From contig SKCR01032769.1 of NCBI GenBank assembly GCA_019454045.1, positions 310,001-374,000 on the forward strand: a DNA stretch of 64,000 nucleotides, given 5' to 3'. This document shows positions 60,194 to 64,000 of the stretch, one piece after another. Numbering within the stretch: the first letter of the stretch is position 1; the number at the start of each line of letters is the position of its first letter. This stretch comes from Zanthoxylum bungeanum. Lineage: Eukaryota > Streptophyta > Magnoliopsida > Sapindales > Rutaceae. Below the pieces are notes generated by a model, which was not told the origin of the DNA, searched no databases, and worked only from the letters and a program-made list of their open reading frames with translations. The position numbers and the translations under genes are program-made.

Positions 60194-60711
60194 TGTTGTA
60201 AATTCTTCAATTATTTCATAAGGGTATTTATGTCTTTGTAATGGCCAAGGGTGTGCTAGAGTGGTTACAATCCATAGAGGGTTGCAACCCCACCCCAAAG
60301 GGTGTTCTATGGCACCCCTCCATGCCTTTATAAGGGGTCATATACTCCTAATTTGAGAAGTTCAAAAATAAAGACATATATCCAAATTCAACAGACACTT
60401 TGTTTTTCTTTTTGGTTTTGAGAGAGATCCACCATTTTTATCCTAGTTCAAACACTTGTGAAGGTGTGCACCTTGAACAAGTAGAATCCAAGTTATCCTG
60501 GGAGAACATTGGCAATTCGAATCCGTAGAGCACCTGTGACGGGGCCAATAAGTTCTTAAGGACAGAGTCTTTCTCGACTTGGACAATCGAATCAGGTTTT
60601 TCTGGTTCTTAATTGTTTTAGGGTTATATTGCATCTAGATCCACTTTTTGGAAGTTTGATCCGTTGTTTTTGCATGTTATATTACTGTTTGATGACACAT
60701 AATTGCTAACA

Positions 60712-61140
60712 ATATATATAGCTAATCATTAGCATTCTTAACATCCCCTCTCAAGCTCAAAGTCTTGGGAGAACATTGAACTTGGATCGAGGATGAAGAA
60801 AATGATCTAATGCCAAAGGTTTTGTGAGGATGTTTGCAAACTTATCAAAACTTGGCACATGCTGAACTTGTAACACTCTTTGTGATTTATATGTTCTCTG
60901 ATAAAATGAAGGTCTAATTCAATATGTTTAGCTCTGGAGTATACTTTGGGTTGTTGGCTAGTGCTTCTGCACTTTTGTTGTCACAAAGAAGCATTGTAGT
61001 AGGTTCCAGAGAAACTTTAAGTTCGTTTAATAGATATGTGATCCACAAAACCTCTGAAATAGTTAAGGCTAGAGCTCTATATTTAGACTCATATGTGGAC
61101 CTTGATACGATTGTTGGATTTGGTGATTTGAGCGTCAAAT
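60712..61140 (-). pseudogene. Old copia RNase H fragment with polypurine tract and LTR start
   Basis: Minus-strand frames give IVSRSTYESKYRALALTISE, LLCDNKSAEALANNPKY, then DKFANILTKPLALDHFLHPR, the C-terminal end of copia RNase H, with frameshifts between. CTTGAGAGGGGA (60744-60755, minus strand) is the polypurine tract and TGTTAAGAATGC starts the 3' LTR at 60743. Everything upstream of the RNase H is missing, so this is a truncated old copy. Confidence 0.82.
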
Positions 61141-61909
61141 CTGAATGATGTATTGTACATTATATTTTATTATTTATTAATAAATAACTACATTTTCATT
61201 TCATTTTTGTTTAATGGTAATTGTTATTATATTCATAGTCTTCGGTTTTGGAATACGGTCGAATTTCTATAACCTATAAAACTAGCACTTATCGTATATT
61301 AGAATTAGAGTTCCGATGATCTGACCCAACAGACCATGAGCAAGATAATCTCGTATAGACATGTGAGTTTTTGTTGGAATGAATACCAAATGACATGTGT
61401 GTATTTGTTGGAACGAATACTAAATGACACCACCGTCAGTAAGAATCTTGTTGAGTCAAGTAGCATATGTGATCATTTAACTATATGAGAGCATTGATTT
61501 TGTCTGTGATTCTCCATACTTTGATGTCATGTATGTCAGAGACCTTTCATGGTCTGATCGCTAGATGTTCGTTGGGTATAGACCGATGTACTCGTTAATT
61601 GAAGCGTATAAGGATAAGATCTGTCGCCATGTATGTACTATAAGGGATTTATATATCCACATTTATAAGTCACGATTCTTAAGACTTTGGCCAAAGCCGA
61701 TCACCTAGGGTTGATCGCATATACATCAGAAATAATACTATAATGAATTATAAAGAATCGTAAAATATGTCGACAATATGAGATTTGCACCTTGGAAACT
61801 TGACGGTATAATCTATGTTTCCTAAGCAGAACTCGGATAGCCTACGACGGAAGAATTGTTAAGCATATGTGATGATATCGACTTGTATAGTTCAAAAAGA
61901 TCGTTAATA
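61141..61909. other. Unresolved repetitive spacer
   Basis: No gene. Two similar blocks (GTTGGAATGAATACCAAATGAC and a near copy, 61373-61428) suggest a decayed repeat. Confidence 0.3.
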
Positions 61910-62949
61910 TTCTTTGCAATTTTGCCCCCAGTGCTTCAGATTCTACAACCAAGTATAAGACTAAGGGTTTACCGGGTCTTGGAGGTTTCAAGAATGGCGG
62001 GTAAATTAAGTATTGCTTGATCTTTTCAAAAGCTTCTTATCACTACTCGTTTCATTTCACCGACTAATCCTTCTTGAGTAGTTTAAAGATGGGTTCACAT
62101 ATCGATGTCAACTTGGCTATGAACCTGTTGATGTACTGCATTTTTCTTAGGAAGGCCGTCATTTTGTTTTCCATCTTGGGTGCATGCATCTTCATTATTG
62201 CTTTGATTTTCTCGGGATCTACCTCTATTCATTTCTTTCCCACTGTATGACTCAATAAATTGCCAGATGTGACCCCTAACACACACTTCTTGGGGTTGAG
62301 CCTAAGATTGTACCTATCTACCATCTGTAAGAATTTTTCCAATGCCACATAATGTTGTTCTCTTGTTTCTGACTTGACCATCATATCATCGACATATACC
62401 TTGACCTCTTTGTGTATCAAATCATGGAACAAAGTGGTTGCCATTCTTTGATAAATATCCCCAACATTCTTAAGTGCGAAAGACATCACCTTATAACAAT
62501 ATGTCCCCCCGTTCTATGTTAAAAACCGTCTTATGTTTGTCCTCATCTTCCATGAATATCTGATTGTACCCAGAGAACTCATCTGCAAATGAATACATGG
62601 CTGACAGGGTTGCACTGTTCACTAATACGTCTATGTGTGGTAGAGGGAAATCATCTTTCGGGCAAGCTTTATTGAAGTCTCTGTAGTCCACGCACATTTT
62701 GACCCTTCATTCCTTCTTCGATATTGGCACGATATTGGATAACCACTCTCGATACTTTACCATTTCTAAAAATCCCACCGCTACTTGTTTCTTCACTTTT
62801 TCCCTTATCTTTTTCGCCCATTCTGGTCTCATCCTACGTAGTTTCTGCTTTACAGGTCTCATATTCAGATATGTAGGTATCACATGTTGTGCTATGCTTC
62901 TATCCACTCCCAACATGTCTTCATAGGACCAGACAAATATTTGAATGAC
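61910..62949 (-). pseudogene. Ty3 (Tat-like) reverse transcriptase fragment
   Basis: Minus strand, in order: MLGVDRSIAQHVIP, EWLSNIVPISKKE, then a stop (about 62706), MCVDYRDFNKACPKDDFPLP, a frameshift at about 62510, FALKNVGDIYQRM, VKVYVDDMMVKS (62380-62415), LRLNPKKCVLGV, then in another frame DPEKIKAIMKM and an RNase H start with further stops. The YVDDM active site remains. The ends are abrupt; no LTR is attached. YVDDMMVKS is typical of Tat-type elements, to which Ogre belongs. Confidence 0.85.
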
Positions 62950-62973
62950 AGCTCTATATTTAGACTCATATGT

Positions 62974-64000
62974 AGGGCATGTGTAACCACTATTAAAACA
63001 TGATCTTAATGAATTTGGTTTAAATTAATTAATATAGACATATAGTAAATCGAATATTTCTACATAACCATCGAAAAAGACTTGTAGATATTGCCGTGTT
63101 CTAAGTTAATAATTCGTAACAACCCATTTGAATGAAAAGAGCATGAACCCATCGTGTGTGTGATTAGGTGAAATTACAACCTTACGTTTTTCTATCTATA
63201 ATGTTTTCAAAATCTGTTATTTGCACTGTATTTAATTTCAATTAAATTTCAATAAATCAACTCTCATTCTCAATAATTTAGTTTGAGTATAGTAAGTTAT
63301 TCTTAATATTAATAAGATAAATATTAAGTTCATGTGGTTCGACATCCGACTAATAATTATTATTTTACTTAACAATACATGCGCTTGCATGCGAGATTAA
63401 TAATTTTAAAAGAATACTAATAACTGAATAAAATTCGAACTCTAGCTGATGCGTTCAACACGGTTTTTGATTTTATTATCAATTAATAATGAAAGAAAGA
63501 AGCGCTTAAGAGTTTATATATTTGACACGGTGCATGTTTACATTAATAAAATGAATAAATAAAATTAACTAACACCACACACATAACAAATAATAATAAG
63601 TGATGTACATTAACGTGGTGCAAGATTAACACATTAATAAAATGAATAAATGAAATTAACTAACACTTCATACATAATAAAATTTTATTAATTCATTTTA
63701 TTTCATGTAAACCCTATTATTAATATTTCAAAGGATAAAATTTTGTTGAACACCCTATGATCTGGATAAATTATCCACTACCTCCTTATTTTTTGAAAAA
63801 AATCCTTATAGGGATTTCTCTCGAGTTTGAAATAATCATTCAGCACCTCCGTAAAATATGAGAAGATATTGGACAAAAATAATGATATTTGTATAAAAGG
63901 ATAACAAAATAATCTTCAAAATTACGTAGTTTTGATTTTTTGATTTTTTTTTTTCAAAATTTAGACTTGTTGCAACATTTATGGTTTTCCTGCTATCGTT
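62974..64000. other. AT-rich spacer with a small tandem duplication
   Basis: No gene. A unit with TTAATAAAATGAATAAAT and GAAATTAACTAACAC occurs twice (about 63543-63580 and 63632-63667). Confidence 0.4.

Larger units (their letters stand above)
54642..60711 (+). mobile_element. Complete Ty1-copia element with unusual priming region
   Basis: 6070 bp. LTRs of 519 bp (54642-55160) and 518 bp (60194-60711) are near-identical (TGTTGTAAATTC to AATTGCTAACA). Perfect duplications ATATA lie at 54637-54641 and 60712-60716. The polypurine tract is GTGGGGGATTGT before 60194. TATA candidate CCTTTATAAGG is at 54773-54783. No TGG-type tRNA site follows the 5' LTR; instead 55163-55176 is complementary to LTR positions 54996-55009. 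The lineage is copia, possibly Tork- or Ikeros-like; I am not sure. Confidence 0.92.

Overview
The window reads as a transposon-dense stretch of a plant nuclear genome, most likely a eudicot. Evidence: GT-AG introns, long AT-rich spacers, plant-specific gene families (an AGC VIIIa kinase, an AP2/ERF factor, COP9 signalosome subunit 7), and typical plant transposons (Ogre/Tat-like Ty3, Ty1-copia, CACTA, SINEs, a hAT-like MITE). No bacterial, organellar or viral gene set is present.

Layout. 1-15183: three nested copies of an Ogre-like LTR family. A solo LTR (155-3251, target duplication CCTAG) sits in the tandem array of an old element. A complete young non-autonomous element (3734-12990, duplication ATACC) splits that old element's 3' LTR (about 3522-3733 plus 12991-15183). 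15184-21723: a rearranged Ty3-type locus with LTRs, a tRNA-type primer site, a gag-protease pseudogene, GC-rich arrays and a large inverted repeat. 22500-27363: a D6PK-like kinase gene (two coding exons, 724 aa) with a MITE in its intron. 29294-32849: CSN7 in nine exons (259 aa). 33508-36715: a small degenerate LTR element, an old SIRE-like LTR and a SINE. 38309-46152: a complete CACTA element (duplication AAT) with decayed tnp2 and TNPA-like genes. 46732-47832: an AP2/ERF gene cut in its coding sequence by a solo copia LTR, with a full copia element (47924-52982) inserted just upstream of its start. 54376-61140: an old copia fragment split by a second full copia element (54642-60711). 61910-62949: a Ty3/Tat reverse transcriptase fragment. 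The remainder is AT-rich spacer.

Working host genes are probably only the kinase and CSN7. The ERF gene is recognisable on both sides of the insertion but cannot make its normal protein. All large transposon ORFs carry stops or frameshifts, so each copy would depend on enzymes supplied from elsewhere.

I do not see a new multi-gene system. The most unusual signals are in transposon non-coding sequence: a copia element with no TGG-type primer site whose leader is instead perfectly complementary (14 nt) to its own LTR; twin long hairpins with an 18-nt loop of related sequence and a compensatory stem change in the Ogre-like leader; and a TTCGAACG-rich module shared by an Ogre-like LTR and an unrelated copia leader.
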